From the NCBI GenBank assembly GCA_021234155.1, contig JAJEKV010000040.1, forward strand, positions 4,179,229 through 4,243,228: 64,000 bases of DNA. The letters run 5' to 3'. Of the stretch, positions 1 through 11,260 are shown piece after piece. Under the pieces are notes generated by a model that saw nothing but the letters and a program-made list of their open reading frames with translations, had not been told where the DNA came from and searched no databases. The translations under genes were made by a program, and so were the position numbers. This DNA comes from Isoetes taiwanensis (taxonomy: Eukaryota; Streptophyta; Lycopodiopsida; Isoetales; Isoetaceae). Within the stretch, counting starts at the first letter, position 1. Each line of letters begins with the position of its first letter.

Positions 1-825
1 GTATTATACATATGTTTTCTATTGAAATAAAATGCTAGTTGTTCAGATGAAAAATTTGACCATGTGAATATACACAAACTGTACAATATTATTTAAATGC
101 TATTTGGACAGGTGTTATTGCTGAGAAAAGTGGGTAAAATAATACTATGCTAGAAAGACTCAGTCTATTAGTAGAATGATAATACTGGCAAAGGATTGAT
201 TGAGGCAGATGTCTGGCCTACATTTAATAGTTCAGGCCGTATTTTTTTTTTAGGGCAAGGTGGATTTTTTATATTTAATTTAAGAAAATACATAGCAAAA
301 AAACGGGTGAGAAGATCACTTGGAGGTAAACCTTTCTAACACATGGATTCATCAAAAAGACACGCGGTAGATAACTTAGTTTAGCATGTGACATGGGAGC
401 CATAATTTCAGATTATAGTCTTAAGTAAGATAAGCATTTGATTTCTGAGACAAAACCATCAGATGCTTAGGAGAATATGTGAGATCTTCTGAAGTTGAGT
501 TTTTGTGCCAAAAGTCTATCTGTAGTATCAATAAAATCTTGAATGATGAGATTGAGTAGAGTTGCTAAAGATATTCAGCATCTTGTCCAGCTGTTTGATG
601 GTATAGGTACAAAAGTCAAGGAATAGGAAGACATGGGCCTCATGACTTATAAAACAGGGTCTTGAAATATGGTTTCAACCTGTTAAAGTGCCAGAATTCG
701 GTCCCTTCCAGCATCTTCTTCAAAGCCATGGGATGCACCACTTTTTATTTCACTAATATTATGGTATCATAATCTCAATTCGACATGCTTTCCCTTCTCC
801 AACCCAACACACTGGTGCAACTGAT
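1..825. other. No recognisable gene; AT-rich sequence downstream of a LINE tail
   Basis: No long reading frame, RNA gene or clear repeat is visible. The stretch lies just 3' of the LINE coding end that runs on the minus strand from position 826, so part of it may be the LINE 3' untranslated region. I see no poly(A) tail or target-site duplication that would fix the end. Confidence 0.4.
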
Positions 826-1700
826 TTAGCCAGTCTCATCTGCTGCTCTGTGGACTAAACCATTAGCACCAATTAGTATAATAAAGAAGAAATTGAAACT
901 CCCCTTGAAAGCCCCAATTCTGTGCCATTCTTTGTCATATTTTTTGCCCTTTCGCTGCTTATAGGCCATTGCTGATTCCGCAAGAACAGGCAAGAGGTAG
1001 CATTTCAACCAAGTCAAATTAGGATTCTTCTTCTCGATAGCCACTCTATTCCTATACTTCCAAATGATCCAGCAAGATAGAGCCTTGATTGTGTTAACTA
1101 TTTTGGATTCAGCATCTAAGAATTGTCTCAGGCAATCTGGACCACATTCATTAAGCTGCAAGGTCCATGTCCAGAAGTCCTCCAGCTAGGGACATTCAAA
1201 GACATGATTTGGTGTCTCTTTACTGCCGCATCCCATAAGACACTCAGTACTTGCTGTAGCATCATATTTACATCGAAGGAGTTGGCATGCAGACTTTAAT
1301 GCAAGATCAATCATCTAAAAACCTTTATCTTATTTGTCATGATGTTTTGCATTCTTTAGAATAGGCAACTGCCAGTTGATCTTCCTCACAATGCCACAGG
1401 GCATTGGCTCTGGAAGGTTTAGAACTCATTAGCCCTTTGTAGATATCTTTGACCATATACCCTTCCTTTTGATTAAGAGTCCAGTTGTTGAACACATGTG
1501 CCAATTCTTGATGTTGACTAAAGATGTTCAAGAGGTCCTCAATTTTCCAAATCCCATCCCTATATTATTGCACATATTTCTGTGGGTGCTTGAATGCCAA
1601 GCATCCAGTTCCTTCTGGAGCAAAGATGGATCAAAAAGTGTTTATATTTTTGCATCTAGCATTTACCTCTGGAGGTCTATAGCATAAGGATGCTTCATTC
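826..1700 (-). pseudogene. LINE (non-LTR retrotransposon) C-terminal fragment, zf-RVT type
   Basis: On the minus strand the open segments 1531-1337 and 1161-826, plus the stretch between them, read as one protein tail: a region ending KDIYKGLMSSKPSRA, a Cys/His part (CLMGCG..ET.NHVFECP, translated from about 1250-1190), then IKALSCWIIWKYRNRV. This is the typical zf-RVT end of plant LINE ORF2 proteins, which follows the reverse transcriptase. At least one in-frame stop (after VFECP) and a frame change between the two segments show it is dead. The RT domain itself is not in the window, so the copy is either 5'-truncated or broken near 1740. Family assignment is by motif recognition only. Confidence 0.65.
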
Positions 1701-1767
1701 CAAGCCTCCATCATTCTTTTGATTATACTTGAGGTACCTAAACATGGAGAGGATTGGAAAAAAACAG

Positions 1768-1804
1768 AGTCTGGTAGCTAATGCCAGAGTCTGGTAGCTG
1801 ATGC
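1768..1804. repeat. 19-bp direct tandem duplication
   Basis: AGTCTGGTAGCTAATGCC is followed at once by a second copy with one change (AGTCTGGTAGCTGATGCC). It lies between the LINE fragment and the palindrome cluster. No function is inferred. Confidence 0.6.
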
Positions 1805-2124
1805 CTAAGAGTAGGTGAACAATTATGAGAAGCTAGTCAAGCACAAGAAACAAAATTGGTTGTGTGTACAACATCAAAAAACAGAGAGTTAAGATTGCAA
1901 TGCATCCAAAGCAATTTTGGAAGCATCTTGCAAATGTAACGGGATTGAAAATGTCACAAGAGAGGATTTATTGAGCTAGATTGCATAATTATATCATGTC
2001 CCATATTGTAGTAGCATGTCTTTGGATCAAGCGCTCTGCATCGCTCTTTACAATGTCTGAACTTGATCACGCATTATAGGGGCTCTTGAATGGTAAGGCT
2101 TTCTAAAGAGGTTAGTGTGGATTG

Positions 2125-2665
2125 CAGCATTCTCGACTCGCCGGTCGAGAATCCAGCCTCGAATTGCAAATTATGGATGCCTCCACTCAAACTAGGCCCC
2201 TCCCCTTTGAGGATTCGAGGGAGAGGGATCCAGTCTAGGTAGAGGCAGCTTCGACTCACGAGTCAAGAATAAGCAGTCTCGACTAGCCAGCCGAGAATAG
2301 GCAGTCTTGTCTATAGGTTGCTATAAGGGTTAGTGTGGGTCAAGAATCCAGTCTCAGGTTGGCATTCTCGACTTGTGAGCTGAGAATGCGACCACCAAGA
2401 TTGAGTCCCTACACTCCTTCAGTCCTGGAGCGAAAGGATTCAGTCTAGAAGGGTGTGGGAGAGGGATCTATTCTAGATGGTGAGATATCTCGACCCGCGA
2501 GTCGAGAATAAATCGAGGGAATAGACAAGGGAGGGTGAGGAAGAGCAATCTAGTATGGGTATCGATGGAGGCTTTCTCGACTTGCGAGTCGAGAATAGTT
2601 CTGGACTCGCGGATGAGTACACAACCCGGGTTGAGGCATTCCCAACTCGTAAGTCAGGAATGACT
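2125..2665. repeat. Cluster of imperfect palindromes (TCTCGACT...AGTCGAGA)
   Basis: Seven copies of a 20-22-base near-palindrome occur in 540 bp, at about 2131, 2249, 2277, 2365, 2488, 2573 and 2639. The best are 2488-2510 (TCTCGACCCGCGAGTCGAGA) and 2573-2597. Others have decayed in one arm. Each is usually followed by AAT. The same core recurs at 18426-18960, at 35638-35664 and at 41272-41296. The copies could fold as hairpins of about 8-9 bp stem. The function is unknown; the dispersion suggests a repeat that spreads with, or accumulates in, mobile DNA. Confidence 0.75.
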
Positions 2666-3086
2666 CAATCCAGAATGAGGGAAATGCAATCATGACGCAA
2701 AACCTGCAAGGCATGACGTAATTTGGATTAGCTAGGTTTGATATTGCAATTTCTCTAGCTGGGTTAGCTTCTAATTTCTCTCGTATGTTTGCAGACAATC
2801 CAATGCTCTGTAAACATACAATCGGTCTTTTCTATGCAATTACAGAAACTAATTCCTCTTTTTGTCTCTTTGTGGTTGATTCCTAATCGGTATTTTTTGT
2901 TTCTTAGGCTTATTCAGGGCTCTGGGTAAATAAATACAATAATAGGTCCCATCTGAATAGAGTCCTTGAATCTGGAAGAACCTAAAAATAATAATCCTAA
3001 ACTGGAAAAAGGTCAAAAGAGGGCCTTACAAACGTACCTTACGGATTGGGACAAAAAAGAAGTCGCTTCTATAGCTGGTTTGTTCT

Positions 3087-3656
3087 TGTTTGGGGTCTGG
3101 GTTCGGGAACTCCTGCAAGACAGCCCTCTGTGAGGACCCTTGGATCTAACAGGAGAATCCGGGGACTATGTCACGCGGGATTTGCAAGAAAAACAAGAAA
3201 GAGAGAAGCGAAAACAAAAGAGAACAATGAGCTTCCTTGATGTCAATGAAGATACATGAGCTCTCGCAATCGAGAGAAAACTGAAATGAGACAAGACTCA
3301 AAACTCATCTAAAAACTCATGTGCTAGCTCTACTCATATATATAGTACAATGGCCTTTGGCCCAATATAGACACTCGGGTGATTTGGTGCCGACTCACGG
3401 AAGGAGGCGATTCTGAGAATCTTGGCGGTGCCTCTTGAAAAGCACGAAATCATGGCCCGGCCTTGAGGCGGTGGTGGCCGTCACTTGTCTGGCGCCACCT
3501 CTTGTTGGCGCTAGGCGTGGTCTTAGTCTGCGTGAATTACGCTTGGTCTTCTGGCGAGCCTTTGGCCCGACCAAGCGCTGATTGTGGATCCTTGGCCTTG
3601 ACACGGTCCGTCGTATGCATGAATAGTCTGCACCGGGGGAGGCACCGGGACTAACA
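3087..3656 (-). repeat. 3' LTR of gypsy 1
   Basis: About 570 bp, directly repeated at 13647-14208. On the plus strand it starts TGTTTGGGG and ends GACTAACA, giving TG...CA termini. It carries a TATA-like run (CATATATATAG) at about 3338-3350. It is preceded by the target-site copy GTTCT (3082-3086). Confidence 0.85.
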
Positions 3657-3834
3657 CTCCCCACCAAACGACTCGGTCCCCAAGAAAAGGAGGAAGTGCT
3701 TCCGAGGGGGAAACCGGCAGTCACGAAAGTGATCTTCACGGGAATGAGGACGGGCACCATTATGGTAATGGGCAATAAGGTCCTGGCGTGTTTGAAGGGC
3801 GTCAGGAGTGTTGAGCCCAAGGGCAGGATCGGCA

Positions 3835-5035
3835 TCAATGAGGAAGTGAGAGGGCAGCATGGGCGTCCGAAGGAACAAACTGGCACTCCATGAGAAGGCA
3901 GGTCTGGAGACCGAAGGCACTGACGCTGGCATTCGGGTTGCAGTAAAAGATAGGACATTGCCGATTTAAAGAGCTTACCAGGATGCATCTGAGAGCAGCA
4001 CAGAAACCAGCTTGACGGTGTACTGAAGGGTCTGGTGAGGTGGCGGCATTCTGCAAGAAGGTATCAAGGCCATGAAGAGCATCAGCAGGTCGTTGCCAAC
4101 CACGCTCATTAGCAATATAGAGCCAATTCTCAGTAGTGTCCAAGGTGGCATTATCCTCCCAATCTGAGCGTCTGACAAATCGGGGATCCCACCGGAGATC
4201 CGTCGAGATCTGAGGCGGAGTCGACCCTGCGTGGCCATCCATGACCTTCGTTCAAAAAGGAAGACGCCAGTCAGAAGAGAGGAACCGTGGGCGTGGAGGG
4301 ACTCCTAAGGAAGCATATGGAGAGGGAAGCATGCCCGTGGTGTGCGTGGGTTGCAGAGCCATGTCCCGAATGTGAACAAGATTACGATCAAGAGCACGAC
4401 ACCAATGGTCCCCACACGAAGTAGAGAGTAATTGATAAGCGGGGAGGATTTACCCACGCGTGGGGATGGTCTTGCTTTCCGAAGGCCACTTGAGTTGATT
4501 GTAGCCTCCCAAGTCTTTCGCATATAAATTTTGGGCAAACTCAAGATCGTCGGGGATGTGCCAAATTTTTGTTGGACTGTTCCAATGTTTCACCTGCCCG
4601 CGAGGTAAGTCTTTGAGCAAGTTCGAGCATGTACTCTGTTCAAAAGGCTGAGGCCGAAGGGGATCCTTGAAATATGGGTTGGTTGATGATAACAACCAAA
4701 AGCGACATGGAGTTGCCTCGAAAAACACAATGGGCCTCATCTCGGAATTTATCATGGAGATCCGCCAGGTAGAAGTCATGAAAAACATAAGCCATGGGCT
4801 GAACAACACGGAAAATGACCAAGTCGGGATCTTCAGAAGTGAGCTGATCAAAGATTAAGAGTGCACAAAATAAACCCTTGTCTTCTACAGAAAGCTCCGG
4901 CCAGATCCGAATGAAATCCACACTTTTGAGTGGCTGTTGATGAACATTGCCATTGGCCGCGTACCACTTCAAAAGGAAAAGGTGCCGTCGGGCCACCACA
5001 TAGTCAAGATAGCTGGAAGGAGTAGAGAAGTCCAC
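3835..5035 (-). pseudogene. Second extra ORF remnant of gypsy 1
   Basis: Overlapping minus-strand frames 5035-4640, 4851-4450, 4544-4305 and 4242-3835 continue the coding character after the coiled-coil ORF. Segments such as SSYLDYVVARRHLFLLKWYAANG and RIWPELSVEDKGLFCALLIFDQLTSEDPDL look like real protein but match no family I can name. The frame changes several times, so the region is broken or spliced. The position, just before the purine tract and 3' LTR, shows it travelled with the element. Confidence 0.45.
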
Positions 5036-5102
5036 AGGGATGTTGGTAGCAATGTCGATATATCCCTCCTGTTTGTTTTGGCCTTCTTATTGATTGAAGC
5101 GC

Positions 5103-6337
5103 TTAGCTGGAGTCGATGTTCAGTCCACGGATCCGGTTCTCCTTTTCTAATAAAAGACGTGACTGATCACGGACCCGTTTAATAGGAAGCGTGGCATGGG
5201 AAGAGGATTGCCCTGGAGTTTGAAGTCGAAGCGTGGCAATCTCAGCGTCATCGATGACCTTCTGTTTTTGAGCCTCCAAAAGTTGATCCTGGATGGACGT
5301 TAGCTGATTGGTCAGCGTGGAAAGCTGAGCTTCGAGGGAGATGAGTCTAACATCACGCTCGGAAAGGTCATGAACTTGAGTGCGGTAATTGTGAGAAAGC
5401 TCTGTGTGCAAGGTGTCTAGCTTAGCAATGTCTTTCTCCTTGTCACCCAGGAGGGTGTCTTTTGTCTTGTTTTGCTCCAACAAGTCCTGAATGGTGGTTT
5501 GGAGCTGAACCTGTTGATCTTTAAGCAGGCTGGTCTGATCCTGAGCATTTTTTAGATCCACACGGGCCTGTAATAGAGCCGCGTGCTTTTCTTGAAGTTG
5601 AGCCTCTAAAGTTTGCACTTGTGTAGTGGCAGCTTGAAGGTCTCTTTGAACTGCATCGAAAGCCTCCAGGGACCCCTGAACACCATTCATGAGAGCGTCC
5701 TGTGAAGCTTGTAACTGCAGGGCGGCAGCTTGAACATCCTGCTGGAATTGGTATAGAAGCTGGCGAGGATTTGGAGGGGCTGGGCCCTGTTGCGGCCTTG
5801 TCTGAGATTGTTGGGAGACATGACGGGAAGTGGAAGGCGTGGCTTCAGTGGAGGAAGAGGAGACAGTGACATGCGTGGTCTGGTTTTGAACATGACCAGG
5901 GGAAGTCTGGCGTGAAGGTACAGCCTGTTGGTTTTGACGCTGGGAATGCAGAGACCGCTGAGTGGAGGCATGAGAAGTGGAAGGGGTCTCAGGAACAGGA
6001 AGATAATGACGGATGAGTGCCTGAAGATGGCCACCCACTGAGGCTTCATGTCCAGAGGAGGGGGTAGCCCGAATGCGGTCGACTTCATGAAGGAGGCGGT
6101 AGAATAACATTTGGGGCCAATCAACATGGAGATTGGAGCGGATGGCAGTGATCACCATATTATAGAACGGCTTATTGATATGGGTGTTCTTGATAGAATA
6201 CCCAAGCAATTTGCGCCACAGATAAACTTCACAAAAGTATCATGTGACTTGGCAATATTTGTGAGGCGATCTTTGGTTGGCTTGATAGCGGGGAGCACCG
6301 AGGCGAAAGTGGCGTCCATGTCTGTAAAGCAGCCCAA
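5103..6337 (-). CDS. Extra 3' ORF of gypsy 1: coiled-coil protein of unknown function
   Basis: The main ORF is 6209-5103 (368 codons). A short segment 6337-6152 in another frame (MDATFASVLPAIKPTKDRL) overlaps it and appears to be its true N-terminal part, displaced by one frameshift. Residues about 1-60 have a compact helical character, 70-150 are Ser/Gln/Pro-rich and low in complexity, and about 160-330 form a long heptad-like coiled coil (for example QVQTLEAQLQEKHAALLQAR). A basic end, PIKRVRDQSR, follows. It lies in sense orientation after pol, where some plant gypsy lineages carry env-like or additional ORFs. No signal peptide or membrane segment is visible, so an envelope role is not supported. 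The product is unidentified; part of the N-terminal region recalls plant-transposon-associated domains, but weakly. Confidence 0.6.
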
Positions 6338-7595
6338 GATCTGAAGGTTTTTGCAAGGGAATACGGAATACCTCGTAAATCAAAAGGCGTGTAAGCAAAA
6401 TAGTGGTGCCATCGACCACCGTAGCAAGTCCTTCGGGCTGTTGGCGATGTGGCGATAAAGCTGCTTCAATTACTTTCGGATTGGGGGGGGAGCTCCATGT
6501 ACGAGATTACAGTAAAGCTTGTGGCGTTCCCGCTACTTCCCGACTTCGGACCAACAAAGGGCCTCACGAAAAGGTGGGCGCCGAGAAAGACACGCACCGA
6601 AAAAGAGTCGATCCTCGGGAAGGTGTTGAAGTGTAGGAAATTTGGGTGCAGCCATGGCGAAGAGCGCCGGAAATGTAATGAACCGTCTGAGGAGGCGAGA
6701 GCGTGAGAATGTAAGACGAAGGCGCAGATAGACGTAAAAGGGTTTTAGGGCTGGGGGCGTAGGCTTAAGGGCATGATGAGGGGCGAATCCCGCAACCGCT
6801 GATGATGCCGTGGGCTAATAGATAAGGAGGCGATTGAGAGGCAAAATTTGGGCTAAGTCCCCAAATGGGAAAGGGAGAAGCAAGGAACGGTGGAGATGAG
6901 ACGGCGGAGAGAATGATCGGATGGGACAGCCTGGCTTAAAGGACGACATTAATGTTCGACGGGCGTGAAAAGAAGGAATGTCATTTAATGCCGGCAACCT
7001 CGGCGGGATATCATTAAAACTAAGGTGTCAGGAAGGTACCATGGCTAGATATGCAAGGAGAAAAAGATTCCCCATTTAGTAACAGCCTTGCGTACATTGC
7101 AACCACGTTATTTAAATTTCTGATTGGGCCCGCCGTCGGGAGGTCCTCGGTTGGCTATATAAAGGCGAACAAGGCTTAAGCCGAGACACCGATGGCTTTC
7201 GGTATGTCCGCTCTTTGGACTGCACGATAAGTGCACTATGCCTTCAAACTGCCTTGAGTGGATTACCTGCAAGATGGATTGCTTGGATCTCTGGCGGTGC
7301 CACAACCGTGGCATTGCTATGGGAGTGGTGTCTTTGGGATGGTGAGCATCCCGATCCACGACTAACCGGGATGGAGGTGGTGATTCACTGCTTATTTTGG
7401 GATCGGAGCGAATTACTACCACATCTGGCGTATCACCTCGCTCACGAACCCAGAGTAGAGGGTTTTCTTCTTAGGACTTAGTAGATAGGGCTCTCAGCCC
7501 GTTTTTGTAAATAGGGCTCTGCCCATAGCGGAAATAGATGGGCTCGGCCCACATTTTGTAAAAATTTCACCTCTATAATATAATTATGCCGCTGG
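6338..7595 (-). other. Spacer between pol and the extra ORF of gypsy 1
   Basis: No convincing coding frame. A few short frames on both strands have no recognisable motif. The stretch belongs to gypsy 1 because it lies between pol and the 3' LTR. On the minus strand it may be leader sequence for the extra ORF that begins near 6337. Confidence 0.5.
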
Positions 7596-9890
7596 TTAGT
7601 CACTATTTGTTGTGTCTGTGTCTGGAACAACAGCTGGTGGATGATTGTCACTTTCTGTTGTATGAAATTGTTTGAGGCGAAAGCCATTAACTGGGGTGCC
7701 ATCTAATTCGGTCAGCTTGAAAACGCTGGGTTGCACTACTTGAACAATTTGATAAGGACCAAGCCATCGAAACTTTAACTTGCCCGGAAAATTTTTATAA
7801 CGGGAATCATAAAGAAGAACCAAATCTCCTTCTTTGAATGTTTTTGTCTTAAGTCGTTTGTCATGCAATGATTTCTGCAACTGTTGTCCATGAAGAACAC
7901 GAATGTAAGCATCACGCCTAAGTTCATCCAACTGTTCCAATTAATAAACCCTTTCCTTGAGTGCAGCAGATGGATTATGTGCTGTAGCAAGTTGAAAGCG
8001 GAGAGTTGGAAGAATATATTCAAAAGGCATGAGAGCTTCTTGACCATAAACTAGTTTGAAAGGAGTGTGACCAGTAGCTATTTTGAAACTAGTGTTGTAA
8101 GCCCAAAGAACAGTAGGCAACTTTTCCTGCCAATCTGTGCGTGAAGCATCACAAATTTTCTTGAGAACTGTGAGGAGTGTTTTGTTGGTACTTTCAGCTA
8201 AGCCATTTCCTTGAGGATAATAGGGTGTACTCTTCTGGTGTTGGATGTGAAGATAATCCGTCAGCTCCTGAATAGTATGGTTGACAAAATGCACGCCACG
8301 ATCACTAACAAGTTCCGTGGGACAACCAAAACGCGTGATGATGTGCGTGTAGAGAACTTTGGCTGTGCTGGCAGCAGTGTTGTCAGGAAGTGCACAAGCT
8401 TCCGCCCATTTAGTAGCATAATCCGTGATGGCCAGAATATAACGGGCACGGGTGTGCCGCGCCGGTGGGTCCATGGGCCCTACAAAATCCATTCCCCATT
8501 TGCTGAAGGGGTGTGGCGTGGCGACCGGCGTCAAGGGAAGAGCGTCACGGGCCGTGGGCTTTCCCACACGCTGACAGACGTCACACGTGCGAGCATAAGC
8601 GTGGGCATCTTTGAAGAGCGTGGGCCAGAAGTATCCTGCCAAAAAAATTTTGCGTGCCGTGGCGTCACCACTAAAATGACCACCACCAAGCCCGTCGTGA
8701 GCTTGGCGAACAATATCGGGCACCTCATGAGGGAGGACACAACGTCTGAGAACCATATCTTTGCCTCGTTTATACAAATGGCCTGCAACCATGGTATAGT
8801 CTCGGACTTCTCGGAGAAACTGACGGTGGCGGGAGCGAAGCTTTTCTGAAGAGAGCGTCGGATCGACGGAAGGAAGAGCACCAGTGAGAAGATATTGCTG
8901 AAAGTTGTGAAACCAATGGGGCATGGCCGTGACCAGGAACAATTGAGCATCTGGAAAGGCGTCAGAAACACCCGTGGACGGATCATCCGTGTGGATGCGT
9001 GAAAGATAATCAGGCACTACATGAGATTTGCCTGCCTTATGAACAATTTCGAAGGGAGCGAACTCTTGCAGAAGAAGGACCCAGCGAGCAATGCGTCCCG
9101 TGGGCGTGGCTTTGTTGATCAAATAAAGAAGAGCTTGATGATCAACAAAGAACTTGATCTGGCTTCCCAACAGATAATGTCGGAAACGTTGGACACAAAA
9201 GACTAAGCTCAAGGCTTCCCGTTCCGTGGCAGAGTAGTTGCGCTCAGCAGGATTGAGTTTCCGGCTGGCATAGCGGATTGGTGTATCCGTGGTTTCATCA
9301 TGGGCCTGAGAGAGAACAGCACCAATTGCAAAGGCAGAGACATCAACATGAACATGGAAAGGCCTGTCCCATTGAGAAGGAACAAGGACCGGGGCCTGAG
9401 TAAGTAACAGCTTCAACTTCTGAAAAGCAGCGTCCGCTTGGGAATTCCAAGCCCAAGTGGATTCATCACCCGTGAGTTTATGAATGGGGTCAGCTATAGC
9501 TGCAAGTCCAGGAATGAAGGTGGAATAGTAATTTACCTTATCCAGGAAAGAGCGTGTCTCTTTGATATTAGACGGTGCTTGAGCTTTCAGTACACAACTG
9601 ATTTTAGCGGGATCCGTGGTGATGCCTTCTTTACTGACCACTCGACCCAACAGAACGCCTGAGGTGACGCAGAAGGTGCACTTCTCAGGATTGAGACTAA
9701 TGCCAGATTCATCACATTTTTGAAAGACAAGCTCCAATTTGTCCAAGTGATCATCCATGGAGCTGTAGGCAGAAAAATCATCTTGGAAGATCTGAAGAAA
9801 AGGTTGATCCTTCATAAAGTCTTGAAAAACGCGAGAGCATGATGCTACTGAAAAGGTTGAAGGAGAGTTTGACAAGCCAAAAGGGACCAC
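7596..9890 (-). pseudogene. Pol: RT (C-terminal half), RNase H, integrase (gypsy 1)
   Basis: A 649-codon ORF (9890-7941) and a following 114-codon ORF (7940-7596) are one frame split by a single TAA at about 7941. In order: RT with FGLSNSP and the catalytic box FQDDF (residues about 36-40, where YxDD or FxDD is usual); RNase H-like domain with HVHVDVSAFAIGAVL, ATEREALS and FVDHQALLYL; integrase HHCC zinc finger (H..H..CDVCQR, about 430-470); integrase core with MDFVGPM, SDRGVHF and the GNGLAEST glutamate region; then a C-terminal part ending LKFRWLGPYQIV. The catalytic residues I can see are present. With the earlier frameshifts and this stop, the copy is presumably inactive. Confidence 0.88.
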
Positions 9891-11260
9891 CTTGTAGGCA
9901 AAAAAGTGCTTCCACCTGGTGGTGAAGGTGGTTTTGAGTTGATCTTCGGCTTGATAGAAATTTGATTGTACCCGGAAAAACCATCCATGAAAGAGTACAT
10001 CTCATGACCGACAACTTCTTCAAGAACCCGTCGATTGAAGGGGAAGCGGAAAGTGATCACGCTCCGTGGCTTGATTGAGTTTTCTGTAATTCACGCAAAC
10101 GCGGATCTTACCATTGTGTTTGAGAGCAATGACTATGGGGCTCACCCATTCAGAATGTTTGACCTCATAACGGGGCCAGACCAAGAGTTTGTCAATTTCA
10201 GCCTTGACGCGGTCACGGTAATTTGGGTTGAGCTGTCAGCATCGTTGCTAGATTGGGGGCATCGGGTTTGGTAGGAATGGTGAGTTCCCCCAATTCTTTT
10301 TTGATACCTCGAAGGTCTTTATAGCTCCAAGCAAAAATATGTTTGAATTTCTTGAACAACGTCACAGCGCGTGCTTTATAACTAGGTGGAAGTTTAGCAG
10401 CTAAGCGGACTGGTTGATTGTTTCCAATGTCCACTATTTCCACGTCTGGAGTTTGAATGTGAGGAACAACCTCTCGGTCCCGAACCCGATGAGCGGGAGG
10501 CTGAAGCATGCCGGGAGGAGCGACATTTTTGCGTGGTGAAGAAAAGAGGCTGCTGAGCGTCATCAAGCAAGGGTTGCTGCATGACGGCATGAACATCAAC
10601 TGTTTCGGAAGAAGGAATTGGGTCAGAAAAATGATCTAGACGTTGAACGCGATTGTAGGAAGCCAGGTAAGGGTCCAAAAGAGCGGCCACAGCCTGGTCC
10701 TGGTCGAGCGTCATGTCACCCCAAGGATCAGCATACTCAGGGTAAGATGAGAGAGGGAGACCGGCCGGAGGAGCTTGAACATGATAAATGTTTTGTGCTT
10801 CTTAGAAGTCGATTGTCGGAGATGGAAGGTTCAAACATTTTACGAGAGATCAATTGGCCCGTTTCGAGATCCATGGTGGCATTGAGATGGCCATCGGTGA
10901 TAACAAGTTGATTCAGGGATGTGAATGACTCTTGGCCTGCCGGAGAAAAGGTCGTCCAACCAAACATTTCATAGTCACCGGGATCCTCTCGACTTTCCAA
11001 ACACCAAATTCCAAAGGGAATTTAAGATCACCAATGCGGATGTGGAGAAGAGGAGTGACGCCTTGAGGACGCGTGATATGGCCATTTGCCAATTTGATGT
11101 CATAAGGGGCACGGTATAATTGTTTGATGCCCAATTGCTTTTCGAAGTTTATCAAGAATGAGATTAGACAAGACACTACCACCATCAATTTGGACATGAT
11201 GGATATGTTGATTGCCCACCGTGGCCTGCACCGTGGGTGTTGAAGTTGCAACAGCTCCAA
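9891..11260 (-). pseudogene. Broken protease-to-RT linker and N-terminal RT (gypsy 1)
   Basis: This stretch is open only in short pieces on the minus strand: 11260-10913 (protease tail, GHITRPQGVTPLLHI), 11000-10737, 10714-10394, 10599-10213 (FKKFKHIFAWSYKDL, the usual lead-in to gypsy RT) and 10060-9845 (FMDGFSGYNQI, RT motif). The pieces are in order but in different frames, so at least four frameshifts or small indels separate the gag/protease ORF from the main pol ORF. Pol could not be made as one polyprotein from this copy. Some breaks may be sequencing or assembly errors, which cannot be judged here. Confidence 0.75.

Noticed and set aside
3463-3893. Short plus-strand genes in and near the left LTR of gypsy 1
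   Set aside because: They lie in LTR and extra-ORF sequence that is read on the other strand and change between the two LTR copies.
5103-6209. Envelope gene of gypsy 1
   Set aside because: It has an env-like position, but no signal peptide, transmembrane segment or cysteine pattern is visible; the protein is a coiled coil.
8211-8849. Plus-strand frame of 212 codons
   Set aside because: It lies antisense to the conserved integrase region of gypsy 1 and has no motif of its own.
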